From Nereocystis luetkeana (Eukaryota; Sar; Phaeophyceae; Laminariales; Laminariaceae): a stretch of 64,000 nt of DNA. Each line of letters opens with the position of its first letter. Within the stretch, counting starts at the first letter, position 1. Both the position numbers and the translations under genes were made by a program. Where the stretch lies: assembly GCA_031213475.1 (NCBI GenBank), contig JARUPZ010000024.1:3651991-3715990 (forward strand). Reading direction: 5' to 3'. Below the pieces are notes generated by a model, which was given only the letters and a program-made list of their open reading frames with translations, was not told the origin of the DNA and did not search any database. This document shows positions 1 through 10,047 of the stretch, one piece after another.

Positions 1-400
1 CGGGGCATATACCCGGAAAATATCCTACAGAGAACTTTTGTCATTTCTGAAAGACATTTCTACCCGTACCCGGAACTTCTGTAAGTTCTGTACGACCTTC
101 ATACCCGTACCCGAAACTGCTATAAGTTCTGTACGCCCCGTTTCACAATAATACTCGGGGTACCGGTACAACTCTTTTATGCCTGCTCGGAGCTTCTGTG
201 AGTTCCGTACGCCCGTGCCATAATACCCGAAACTTCTGTGAGCTCTGTAAGGGTTTTATACCCGTCCCCGGAACTTCGGTAAGTTCTGTAAGACATGCCT
301 TCCCGTACCAGGAACTTCTGTAAGTTCTGTAAGACCTTCGGCAAAATACTCGGGGTAGGGGTACACCCTCGGCACAATATTCGGGGTGCCGGTACAGATA
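1..400. repeat. Degenerate minisatellite with an embedded hairpin (array 1)
   Basis: Imperfect tandem units of roughly 40-60 bp share a core like CCGGAACTTCTGTAAGTTCTG. The core contains the inverted repeat GAACTT-CTGT-AAGTTC, so each unit can form a 6-bp stem with a 4-nt loop. Units are separated by variants of TACCCGTAC and by stretches ending in CGGGGTACCGGTAC. Open frames here are only translations of the repeat (Cys/Ser-rich FCEFC-like peptides) and are not called genes. The same repeat returns at about 1320-1850. Confidence 0.75.
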
Positions 401-1320
401 GATTAGGATGGCGTCGAGGGTTGAGGAGCAAATATGTCGGGAGACAGGACTTTCAACCCTTGACAGACAGCAGCTTTGCCTTGACATGCCGTGACTGATA
501 CCAAACTACTAGGTTTAAGTGTAGAACACTTCAGCCGTACACCCTTGACAGCGCATGCTTTGCCTTGCTTGACATGTCTCCCGACATCTTTCTTTGAGGA
601 GTTTTGTTATGGATTCTGACGTCATGCCTCAATGATCATCAGTGACACACACCAAAAACGAAATGACGAAATCACATTTTACCACCCACCTCGCTCATGG
701 CCACTCAATAACCGAGCACACCAACAAACACATCCGTGCAACTGCATCTAGCTGTGATCTGTGTACCGGGGAAGAGGGATTATGAACCCTGCATATTCTC
801 GAGGATCTCCGTCAGACAGGGGTGGCGGCAGTTCACCTATGACCGCGGAAGTCGTTCCCATGAAACGGTCCTTACCGTGAAAATAGTGAAAGGCAGCTAG
901 AACAGAAACGAGCTACAATGGTACGGAGGCGTTCCACGATAGAGGTTCACCCTAATTTTTCAGAGGTTCCTATGCCCCCCGAAGGTAAAATGCGGAATTT
1001 AACAGACTTAAACATATGAAGACGCCTAATGCTTGGGGTGCGCGGGGCGCGCACTTTCCATACTTACGTACAGGTATCGTTCCGCCTTCAACCGGCACCC
1101 GGTAAGGATGCCGTCGTGGTTCAAAAAGATTCCCCCCAAAATGTGATACCTTTACCGTAGAACGCCTCTACGTGCATGCTATATACGCGTTATTACCGGT
1201 ATAGTGTGTCGTGTATGAAGTACACCAACAACAGTGTTTCGGAATGCTTTTTACGTATTTGTTTGACCAGTAAACTCGTTCTTTTTTCGCTCTCTTGGGG
1301 TGGGTATTTACCATGGTGCA
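401..1320. other. Non-coding stretch with a small inverted-repeat pair
   Basis: No gene is supported. A perfect 13-bp inverted pair, ATGTCGGGAGACA at 434-446 and TGTCTCCCGACAT at 575-587, brackets 154 bp that also holds two direct copies of a TTGACA(G)-GCTTTGCCTTG motif. It could be a tiny TIR element, but no target duplication is visible. The rest is unremarkable. Confidence 0.4.
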
Positions 1321-1850
1321 GCGTAATGCCCGGAACTTCTGTAAGTTGTGTACGCTGGGCCACAATCGGAGCTCCCGTGAGTTCTGTACCCCCCGTTCAA
1401 CAATAAATACCCGGAACTTCTGTGAGTTCTGTACGCCCGTGTCACAACACCCGGCACTTCTGTGAGTTCTGTGAGGCCTTCATACCCGTGCCCGAAGCTT
1501 CTGTAAGTTGTGTGCGATCGAACCACAACACCCGGGGTACCGGTACACCATCTTCATACCTGCTTGAAACTTCTGTGAGTTATGTACGCCCGCGCCACAA
1601 TACCCGGAACTTCTGTGAGTTCTGTACGACCTTCATACCCGTACCCGGAACTACTGTAAGTTATGTAGGACGTTCGGCACAACACCCGGGCTACCGGTAC
1701 AACGGCTTTTCACCTGACCGGAATATATGTGAGTTCTGTACACCCAGGCCACTATATAGAGAATTTGTTTGAGCTATGTAAGGGTTTTATACCCTAACCC
1801 GGAACTTCTGTAAGTTCTCTACCACAATCATACCCTAACCCTAAACCACA
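1320..1850. repeat. Degenerate hairpin minisatellite (array 2)
   Basis: Further units of the repeat at 1-400, with cores CTTCTGTAAGTT or CTTCTGTGAGTT recurring about every 45-70 bp. Near its right end, 1789-1845, it contains CCCTAACCC and CCCTAACCCTAAA, short telomere-like words. Overlapping frames on both strands are repeat translations. Confidence 0.75.
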
Positions 1851-2067
1851 AACTTTACTCGACGATCGTACAGAACCTAACCATTTTTTCTTTTTTCCCA
1901 CAGCGGCGGTACAAGCAATTTTTTGTCTATTCTTTGAAAGCAATATATTTAAAAGAAAACGTTTGGACTTCGCGATTTCATTGGCAGAGGTCTTGGCGTA
2001 CGAGGAGAGTGTTTTCCAGTTTTTTTTTCAGTATTTGCCTAATAATACTGAAAAACAATGAACAACG

Positions 2068-2157
2068 GTTAGGACCGCAGTCCCCCGTTTTGGGGACAAA
2101 TTACTCCGAATCCGAGTGGTTTGTCCCCAAAACGGGACTCCACTCCTAAAAAGGTTA
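2068..2157. mobile_element. piggyBac-like MITE, degenerate copy
   Basis: Inverted arms (CGCAGTCCCCCGTTTTGGGG on the left, CCCCAAAACGGGACT on the right) enclose a short centre and end with AAAAGG then TTAA. It is a diverged relative of the clean TTAA-flanked element at 7045-7133. The left terminus is decayed and no TTAA is visible there. The flanks share the word AATAATACTGAAAAA (about 2040 and 2194), so it sits in an older repeat. Confidence 0.6.
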
Positions 2158-2229
2158 ATATCGACTCTACCTTATTAGGGTCGATCTCAGCAAGAATAAT
2201 ACTGAAAAAAAAATAAAAAACACTCCTCA

Positions 2230-3655
2230 TTAATATTGACCCTTATTATTTGTATCTACGAAGGGTTGTACGTCGTTACCCCCCCACCGACGCTCCAACA
2301 TTTTCCTCCCGGTCTGGCGACATATCGTCTACACTGGTGCTGCCTCTGCGGAGTAGGGTACCATGGAGTCTACCCCTAACTCTTGCTCGGTATGTCGGGA
2401 TCCGCTGCGCTGTGCCAGCTCCGCAATACGGCGCTGATTTACGTCCATATATTCCACTAACTTTTGGTTGGAGACTTGGTTCGCCATTCTAGGTGTGTGT
2501 ACTGGCTGCACGGATTTTCGTCTCCACCAGAATGCGCCGCAAAAGATTGTCCGAATTGCCGTTCTAGGCAGATGTTGACTCGTACTCATTGCCACTTGTA
2601 CAATCAGACGAGTACCTCATGTATGTGGTGCCTACGCCAGATTCGAGCGTGGATGACAGCCTTAGCATATATATATGCTGGTGGCCTTATTTTCTAACCT
2701 GCATCTGGATGGGGACTTCCTCCCCCTCGCGTGTCGTGCGCGTCTGCTTCGGCACCAACCTCCGGTGTCGGGCGCACTATGCTGTTCCCTGTAGTACCCG
2801 GTGTTGCTTACCTATTTCTGTGGACAAAGTAACGCTGGTGTGTAAGATGTTCGAGTACATACGCTGCCGTTAATGATGCCAACATTTTTTATTATAATTC
2901 ATTCATGACTTTTTCTTGTACACACCAAACCTCCTGCTGCATGTATGTAGCAGCGTCTGCCTTGCGCGTCCAAAAGTGCATCCCTTTGATTTGAGTACGA
3001 GTATGTAATATTGTTTTAGGCCATATCTTGTTATGGGCAGCGAATCGGGCACTGAGACTGACATCGATCTCGTTGTTTTTATCCCCAGTAACGTCGCCAT
3101 CAATTTCGTCTTCGATCGGGAACGACGATTTCATTTGCAGAATATTAACCACGGGTAGCTTAACGTTTTACCAACTTTTTTTTTGCGCACATGCGCTGAT
3201 GACATGTCGCGGTCAGTGCGTCCAAACTTCGAGTCCTAGGCTTAATTCGCAGTGCTTCACGAGATACGACTCCATGATAGTTTGTGGCGGGTTTCAGGGC
3301 TGGCCCAGCTCGTAATTGTACTTGGTATGTACCGGGACACCTCGTCCTGCCGGTGCGTGTATTTCGATTGAGTAATCACCACGCCTCACGCCGGGCTTGG
3401 AACGCGTGGTTTCTCTTTGATGCGAAATAATAATCCATGAATAGGGTTTTCGCGTCCCAGGCAAAATATACGTCGACCATGCATGATGTACGCCCCTTTC
3501 CTCTCAGCTTCCAGTATGAATCGTAATCTATAAGACGCGGTCCCGGCGATGGCGGTGATGCTATCCGTAGACCCAACAGTGCCGATATCACTGGGACCCG
3601 CCATCTATCTGTGTTGCACTGCTGTCCACGAAACATAAACAAAAACAAGGCTTAT
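2230..3655. other. Unassigned region with weak minus-strand open frames
   Basis: Several short minus-strand frames (for example 3152-2892, beginning MVNILQMKSS, and 3648-3376, containing YDSYWKLRGKGR) lie one after another and read more like protein than random sequence. They could be exons or remnants of a decayed transposon gene. I recognise no domain and could not join them with convincing splice sites, so no product is given. Confidence 0.25.
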
Positions 3656-3990
3656 CACGGCATTTCGACGGGACGGTAACGGCGGCAACGGCGGGACGGA
3701 ACGGGACCGGACGGCCAAACCGCCGTCAAAACGGTCCCGTCGTCCCGCCCTGTCCCGTCCCGCCGACAACTTCCCTGACCGTCGACACATACCGTCCGCT
3801 CCCGCCCATAACATCTCTCCTGTTGAAAAAATACGTCGCATGCCACCGTGACATCGAACAAATTCCGTCCCGTCCCGCCGTGACACCGAACAAATACCGT
3901 TCCGTCCCGCCGTGACACCGAACAAATACTGTCCAGTCCCGCCCGTAAAATCTGTGCCGTAGGAAATTATTGTCACGTCCCATCGTGACA
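3655..3990. repeat. GC-rich tandem repeat (CCGTCCCGCCGTGACA units)
   Basis: Three clear units of about 39 bp at about 3837-3960 carry CCGTCCCGCCGTGACA followed by CCGAACAAAT. They are preceded by simpler CGGGACGG/CGGCAACGG runs. The minus-strand open frames rich in RDG/RCHGG are translations of the repeat. Confidence 0.7.
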
Positions 3991-4115
3991 CTACTCTCAG
4001 CGGACATAACTTGCCTTTTCCCAGCGACATTCATTCGTGGTCGTGTGTTCCCATGCGCTGCCACCACGATTTACGAAATTAGTAGAGAAATTTCGAATTG
4101 TACTAAATTTCGGTA

Positions 4116-4230
4116 TTACGGGGGACCACAGTTAATAGGACCTACGGTACACACAAAAACCTACCTGGTATACATTTCCGATTTTTTACTAATAATAATA
4201 TTTGGTCCTATTTACTATCGTCCCCAGTAA
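4116..4230. mobile_element. Mariner-like MITE, copy 1
   Basis: A 115-bp element with terminal inverted repeats TTACGGGGGACCA...TCGTCCCCAGTAA and subterminal GTTAATAGGACC/GGTCCTATTTAC. It is flanked by the dinucleotide TA on both sides (4114-4115, 4231-4232). Two further copies are at 15859-15964 and 38484-38588. TA target duplication and short TIRs fit a non-autonomous Tc1/mariner derivative; no transposase is encoded. Confidence 0.8.
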
Positions 4231-4234
4231 TAGT

Positions 4235-5160
4235 ATTCTTTTATAAAGGCACATGTTATCATTAATTGTGCTCAAGTCCTATACTATTAATACTACTGTG
4301 AATGAAATACGTTTTGAATCGCAGTAGTAGCAGGCGTATGACGCAGCATGGAAAATCGAGAAGTACTGCTCTGTAGCCAAGATTAAGTACGTTGTTTCGG
4401 CTGTCTGTGTAGAACGAGCTGGAGGAATCCAGACGTCGTCATGAGTACGTTCCTCCTTCTCGTTCTACAGCAGAAACAAATACTTGGCTACAGGAGTACA
4501 AGAAAAGTAAATTTCAGGCGCCTGGAACCACATTTTCAATCTTCAGCGACAAGGTCCGGCCCGAAGGAGGACACGAAAAGTGCTGTCGCTTTAACGCACT
4601 TTTTTGCTCTGGGGCAGCCGGCAGCAAATTCGAGAGGAAGGGCATCCATGGTGTACAGGACTAGGTGTCAGAGAGTCTGTGGCAGGTGTGGGCAAGGATG
4701 GTCTCGTGTTGGAGTGTGTTAGTGCCAGACTGATGAAAGTTCGCATTCAACTTGAGGGCCAACCAAAATCCTGTTTGTTCTGTTCTGTTGTCGGCTATAC
4801 CCCTACACTGGATGCACCCGTTCGCGAGAATTTTCACCTTTTGGAACGAACTGAACAAAGTCGTCTCGGGGGTCCCAAGACTTAAAGTGTCGAGATCACC
4901 TAGATGTATGCGCTCATGAATGCGAATGCTCGCACCGGCAAGCGATCGAGCGGATGTGCCGGCAGCAAGGTGATGAGTACGCACGGGCGTGATGAATTAA
5001 ACAACAACGGAGAGAGATTACTCCCCCAGGCAGCCGACAACAGACTTGTGCTCCTCAACGCGTTCTGTGCCACACCTTCTCGTGGAGTGTCGTACACTTT
5101 TCAAATCTCCAAACTCTGGGCAGGGTCGGCGATAAAAAACTGCGCATTTTCTTGCTTTAT
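4235..5160. other. Intergenic DNA, nothing recognised
   Basis: Open frames at 4441-4722, 4604-4885 and 4904-5509 overlap each other, have no recognisable motif, and the last one runs into the tandem repeat that follows. I see no RNA gene or transposon end here. Confidence 0.4.
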
Positions 5161-5164
5161 TTTG

Positions 5165-5515
5165 CTTTCGAGTGGTCTATCGTATCGAACGGCCCGCTCA
5201 TATCGGGAACCCACCATTACTGCTAAACGGATAGGATGGCCAGCTCATATCGGAGCCCCTCGACACAAAGCCGTCTACGGTACTTACTTGCGCGTGCATC
5301 TCGGGTGGTCTACCGTGACAACGGCCCGCTCGTATCGGGGACCCACCGCGATTACCAAGCGATTTTTCCGTCCAATGGTTCCGTTTTCTAACGGCGCGCT
5401 CATATCGGGAAAATCACTGCTAATCGATCACTACGTACACGTGCTATCGAGTGGTCTACCGTATCTAACAGCCCGCTCGTATCGGGAACCCGCCACGATT
5501 GCTAAATGATTAGGA
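5165..5515. repeat. Three-copy tandem repeat of about 140 bp
   Basis: The phrase CGAGTGGTCTACCGT, followed by GGCCCGCTCATATCGGGAAC, recurs starting near 5168, 5301 and 5448. Partial half-units lie between at about 5238 and 5390. Each unit contains a CCCG-CTCATAT-CGGG hairpin. Copies are diverged by scattered substitutions. Confidence 0.7.
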
Positions 5516-5663
5516 TGATCCTCTCACATTGGATCACCACGATAATCGACTGCCTAGGTGCTCTGCCCTCTTCCCCTCCGTTTGCCCGTCCGCCGTGAAA
5601 ACATTTGGGAGGGTGGGTGGGTAAAAAACAAAAAATCAAACCTGAAACCCAAACAAAAACGAA

Positions 5664-5959
5664 GCCTGATGGATCGACGCCGCTCCCTGCTCGGCGTCTG
5701 ACTCTCCCCTGCTCGTGCTGGGCTTCACCTAATATTTATCGACTTTGACTATCTCGCTGCTCCCGCTGCTCTCCTCTCTTCCTTACTTGAAGTGCGATTG
5801 ATCCTGCTACGAGTGTCCTTTTTGTCTTTCTCGTGTTACCCCCGTACTCAACATGCCGTTAGTTCCGTGTGAAATCCCCCATCTTCGATTTTTACTCTTT
5901 ATTCATATATTTTACCCGTTGTTGTTCCAAACACCAGGTTGTCTAACAACCTTCCTCTT
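5664..5959. repeat. Terminal direct repeat of the DIRS-like element (3' copy)
   Basis: Aligns by eye over its whole length with 12092-12387: it starts GCCTGATGGATC, shares GCTCGGCGTCTGACTCTCCC and GTGCGATTGATCCTGCTA, and ends CTAACAACCTTCCTCT. Both copies are 296 bp with scattered substitutions. An A-rich stretch precedes both, so the true repeat may begin a little earlier. Confidence 0.8.
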
Positions 5960-6289
5960 TGGATGGTACTTCCACGAACGATGCTTTGAACTAAATAAAC
6001 AGTTGAAGGGGGAGGGGGGAAAGGGGACTGCTCGGCTCATTTTCCCCGCGTGCGTCAGCTTCATTTTCACCAATAAAGATAGCCAAGGGGTGGGGGGAAA
6101 GCTGCCGCGCCGCTTCTTTTCCCCCCGCGTGTTAACGCCTTCCGCGAAACACATAACAAACGGCGGCCGACCTTCCTACCTGTCGCACTCGTCGAATGGA
6201 ACTCCTCCCTTTACGAGGGCGCGGTGTTCTTATCTATTTCTGTTTTCACCCCCATCTCGTCCCTTGCCCCGTTTGTCGCTCGTACTCCC

Positions 6290-7545
6290 CGACCCCTCCC
6301 CCTAGATCCTCTGAAACCCATACTGGGTCTTCCATCTTCGCCCTAACGTACACCATGAAAGCGTCCGATGACCACCTTCCTTCCTTCTTAATCACCGCCT
6401 CCGGCACTTGCTTTGCTGCGAGTCTTGTGCCCCCCTCCTATCCTCCCCGAATGCAACGCGAACTCTTCCGGAACCAGCCTCGCCCCCGCCCCCCACCCTT
6501 CATTCCTCCACCTCCCCCAGACGTCTGCTATGCCACTTCTCGAACATTGGGTTGCTTGTCCCCTAGACCATATCCTCCATCCTTCCCTCCCCCGAGACGC
6601 CATCAAAGGGGCTTCCCCTGTGAGCTCCTCGCTGTTGTACATGCTGAAAGGTTCCACCAACAGGCCGACTGCCCCCCCTCCCTCTCCTACCCTCCATCCT
6701 TACTAGGACGGCCCCCTTCCTGCATCAATCTCCTTTCGATCCCCTGAACCTCACCTCCACCGTAACCACCTCCTGTCTCTTGCTCTTCCCCAGTTGCTCA
6801 TTCTTTACGAAGAACACCACAACCCCCCCTCCGCAAACCATAAATATAGTGAAACTCCCCCTTCTCGCCCGCGAACAATTCCGATGCCCTCAACATCAGA
6901 AAATATGACAACGCCAAGCCTATCCATACCACCCTTCCCCCCACCTTCCAGAGGGAATGCTCTCCTACAATTGCGTCAGCATACCCCACGTCAGTGGCCT
7001 TCTCATGCCCTGCTGCGTACCCGTATCTGCGTGCGCCCTGTTAACCCCTTTAGAACCGCAGTCCCGTTTGGGGACAAAACTACTTGAAATTGGACTGGTT
7101 TGTCGCCAGAACGGGACTGCGGTTCTAAAAGGGTTAATTCCTTGTGTTACCGATCGGATCAGCGGATTACCTAAGGGCAAAGACAGCCCCACGAACTGCT
7201 CGTGATACAATTGAACCGCCACCAACTTGCCCGCGATTGTCGACGCCTTGTTCCCTTTTCTCGCGCAACAGCACCCCATAAACTCTGTCAACTCTGCTGC
7301 AAGCTCTGCATAACCCACCCCCATCTGCAACCAGCACCCTTCCCCCACGAAAGACTTCCAAGTCACCCACATCCCCACTTCGCCTTGTATGTACTTCTAG
7401 TCGAAGCCGCGACTCTTCCAAAAGCACACTCTCGCGCAATATCTCCGTACAAACGAGCTTCTCCCGGCCCCCCAGCCCTTAAACCTACCAAGCGATATCG
7501 GGGCGTTTTGCTTTTAGTTTCTCGGGGATCTGCGCCTCTTTCCAC
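6290..7545 (-). pseudogene. Tyrosine recombinase of the DIRS-like element
   Basis: A site-specific recombinase expected to integrate the element's DNA. In order on the minus strand: an N-terminal core-binding part (7545-7150) with AASTRSTYKAKWG and GNKASTIAGKLVAVQLYHEQ; then, after a MITE insertion, RRPLTWGMLTQ and WIGLALSYFLMLRASELFAG (about 6940-6850); then PEEFALHSGRIGG (about 6500-6460); then KKEGRWSSDAFMVYVRAKM (about 6400-6330). These supply the R...HxxR...Y residues of the family: Arg in MLRASEL, His and Arg in HSGR, Tyr in MVYVR. At least two frame changes separate the blocks, so it is a pseudogene even though every catalytic residue is legible. Confidence 0.8.
7045..7133. mobile_element. 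piggyBac-like MITE inside the recombinase gene
   Basis: An 89-bp element that is almost entirely inverted repeat: CCCCTTTAGAACCGCAGTCC on the left, GGACTGCGGTTCTAAAAGGG on the right. It is flanked by TTAA at 7041-7044 and 7134-7137. On the minus strand the host frame reads VTQGIN up to the insert and NRAHADT after it; removing the element plus one TTAA closes the frame. TTAA duplication and CCC-starting TIRs are typical of piggyBac-type elements. Confidence 0.85.
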
Positions 7546-7989
7546 CTCGTCAGTCCGTCTGCCAGTGGGTTATCTATCTCCCGTACATGCCTTGCTTGAA
7601 AACACCACCACCCTTCCAAGGCCCCCATTATACTCATCAATGCCCCGAATCACACCTGCTTCTTGCCCCCTCCCCGGCACTTCTTAACCCAGGCTACACC
7701 CGCTTCTCTATCCGCTCTCATTTGGAATGTTTCCCCCCCTCCTAACTGGTCTCTCCCCCCTCATGTCTACCATCACGTACGCAGTCATTACCATCGCCAT
7801 GACCTCCAGTAAGTCTATCGAAACCAAATCGCCCACTGCCTGCCCTCACCCGATCGCCGTTAAGGAGGCGTTTGAGAAACACGTTCTGTTGGGCAGCTGC
7901 TTAACGAAGCCGCACGATGGCGCTGGTATCCTCTCGCCCCCGTACCCCCCTCGCCACCCCCTAAAACCCACCTCCACCACCCTGCGTCT

Positions 7990-9294
7990 ACCTTGAATTC
8001 GCGTGACAACAGTACAACTCTTCTTGCATCATCAGCCTGCTCCCGGCACCTAACCCACGCCCCCCCCCCCCCCCGGCCGGCTCCGCCCCATTAAGATACA
8101 GATTAAATAACTGCAGAAGCCGACGAACGAAGTACGGTCCGGGCCGGATTACAAAGGACGCGTGGTGCAACTTCCCTGCTAGTACTAAAGCTTCCTTTAC
8201 CGTGGCCGTTTCCCGTCCCGGTGGCCACTCGACCACACTCGCGCGCAACTCGTCTACCTTTCGTGCTGGCAGGGAAACAGTCGTACTCTCCGTATCGATA
8301 TCGTACCCCAATACCTGCTGCTGTGTCGCCCAGCCGATCACATTTTTTGTTCGATAGTAACGGCTCGTTCTCCTCCCACCGCTCGCTCATAGCCTGAAAA
8401 TGAATGGACGCTAACGACCGTGGCAAGTCTAAAACCCGCCCCCCGTTCTTATCCCACTGTACCGCTATCGAGATGGCATCATCCTTGAACAATCGCCACG
8501 AATGATCTGTTGTTCGTCTCCCCTCCTTCCGCTGGTCACACTAGGCATTCTGCCGGCCAACCGACTACGGGACGCCCCGTCCTCCGCGCTATCGCCATGT
8601 GCGCTACCGCTCTGTCCCCCGCCTGCGAGAATGACGCAGATTATCAAGTTGCGTTACGCTGCACATGCCGCATCGCCGCCGTTATCACACCCCACCACCC
8701 CGGACTGCCGCTCCACCTCAAACTGCAAACGCAGGTCAACAATGAGATAACGACCCAGCACGCATCTAAAGGCCGCTGCGCCGTTGGGGTCTACTGGAAC
8801 CATCCTGAACGCGTTTTTGACGTCCATTTATTTAATGAAAACCGGGCTCCGTCGCCGTACTTGGCCCTAAGACTAAGCACCCTATGTCAAACCTCACGAA
8901 TCACTCCTGCCAGAGGGCAAGCTGGAATCTCAATCCAGCCTGTCGTCGCATTCACCGACCCCCTTTATTGCCCGCTCCTGTGCTCGACAGTCATATCGTG
9001 AATAATTTGTATATTTTCGCGCTCTTTTATGACTCCTACTGGTGACACCCGTAATCCCGGTACCTGCCCCGCTTGTTCCTTCGGGAAACCAATCGCTCTA
9101 CTCCCCGCCACGTCTGCCACCGCCTTATCCCACACTGCCTCAACAATTTTCCCGGCGCTCGAATGGTTCTCGTACGCGAGCTCCTCCGCCAGGTCCCCGC
9201 CTGGCAGTACGTCAACTGGAACCTCGACGCGCGCGATATATTTAAAGTTATCGATTGCCGGAAAACTGTGCTTGTCTCCGAAGAACGCCTGCAC
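7990..9294 (-). pseudogene. Reverse transcriptase of the DIRS-like element
   Basis: Copies element RNA into DNA. Starting at 9294 the minus strand reads KAVADVAGSRAIGFPKEQAG and GLRVSPVGVIKERENIQIIH, an N-terminal RT palm region. At about 8450 it reads LFKDDAISIAVQW, the position of the catalytic xDD motif; both aspartates are kept but Lys precedes them where a hydrophobic residue is usual. From about 8340 it reads VLGYDIDTESTTVSLPARKV, then AGKLHHASFVIRPGPYFVRR, the RT thumb/connection block seen in DIRS-type polyproteins. Stops and shifts between 8960 and 8480 break the frame. An RNase H domain would be expected between this and the recombinase but could not be defined. Confidence 0.75.
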
Positions 9295-10047
9295 GCGCTA
9301 CAGGTTCACATGGGGTGCTGTCAACGACCAGCCCAACCAACGCACCACATGTCCTACACCTCCCCTCCCCCCCCCTGCCCCCCTCCCTGGATACTTCGCG
9401 AGAACATGTCTCCGGCGGTCGTGGCTAAGACCCCCATCAAACGCACGGCCCATCCGTCCCGCCCCCTACCTTCCCTAACAACCCCTGTGCTACCCGCCAA
9501 CGCCCTTGCCTCTCCCTGCGTTCGTCGGACATCGCACAATTTTCTGACATAACCACCAACCCTGGAGTCGGTCCCCCGCCGTGGCTCAACCCCCAATTCG
9601 ATCTCTCCGCCCCGGCCCTCGTCGTGGGTGCCTCGGTACCGCTGCCGGTTTCTCGTGTGGTTGGCCCCGCCGTGTTGCGGAGTCCATGCCCTCATTTCCT
9701 CGTTGACCTGTCGTCGCCCTCCTTCCTCTCTCCGCCCCCCTTCCGATCCCCCGCATCACTCTCCTCTTCCTCCCTCTTGGGTTTCCCCAACTCCCCCTCT
9801 TCCCGCGGTACGAACGTACCGTTCGGGAGCTTACGACCGTTCTCGTGAACGTACCTGCACGGCTTCCCTTTCTGAGGGTTGTGGGTACGCGCGCCCCATC
9901 GGGTGTAATCGTCGCAGTGGTGCACCCCATCCCTCGCCCCCCCTCCTCCTCCTCCCCCTCCCCCCCCTCCCCCCCCTCTGCTCCCTGTCCCGCCCGCCCC
10001 CCCTCCCCCGCCCTGCTCCCCCGGCTCCGCCGAGCCCCCCTTCCCGC

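Noticed and set aside
1..400. CRISPR-like array
   Set aside because: Units are irregular, spacers are not unique fixed-length segments, and the genome is eukaryotic. It is a degenerate minisatellite.
4904..5509. 201-codon open frame
   Set aside because: Its second half is a translation of the 140-bp tandem repeat and the first half has no recognised motif.
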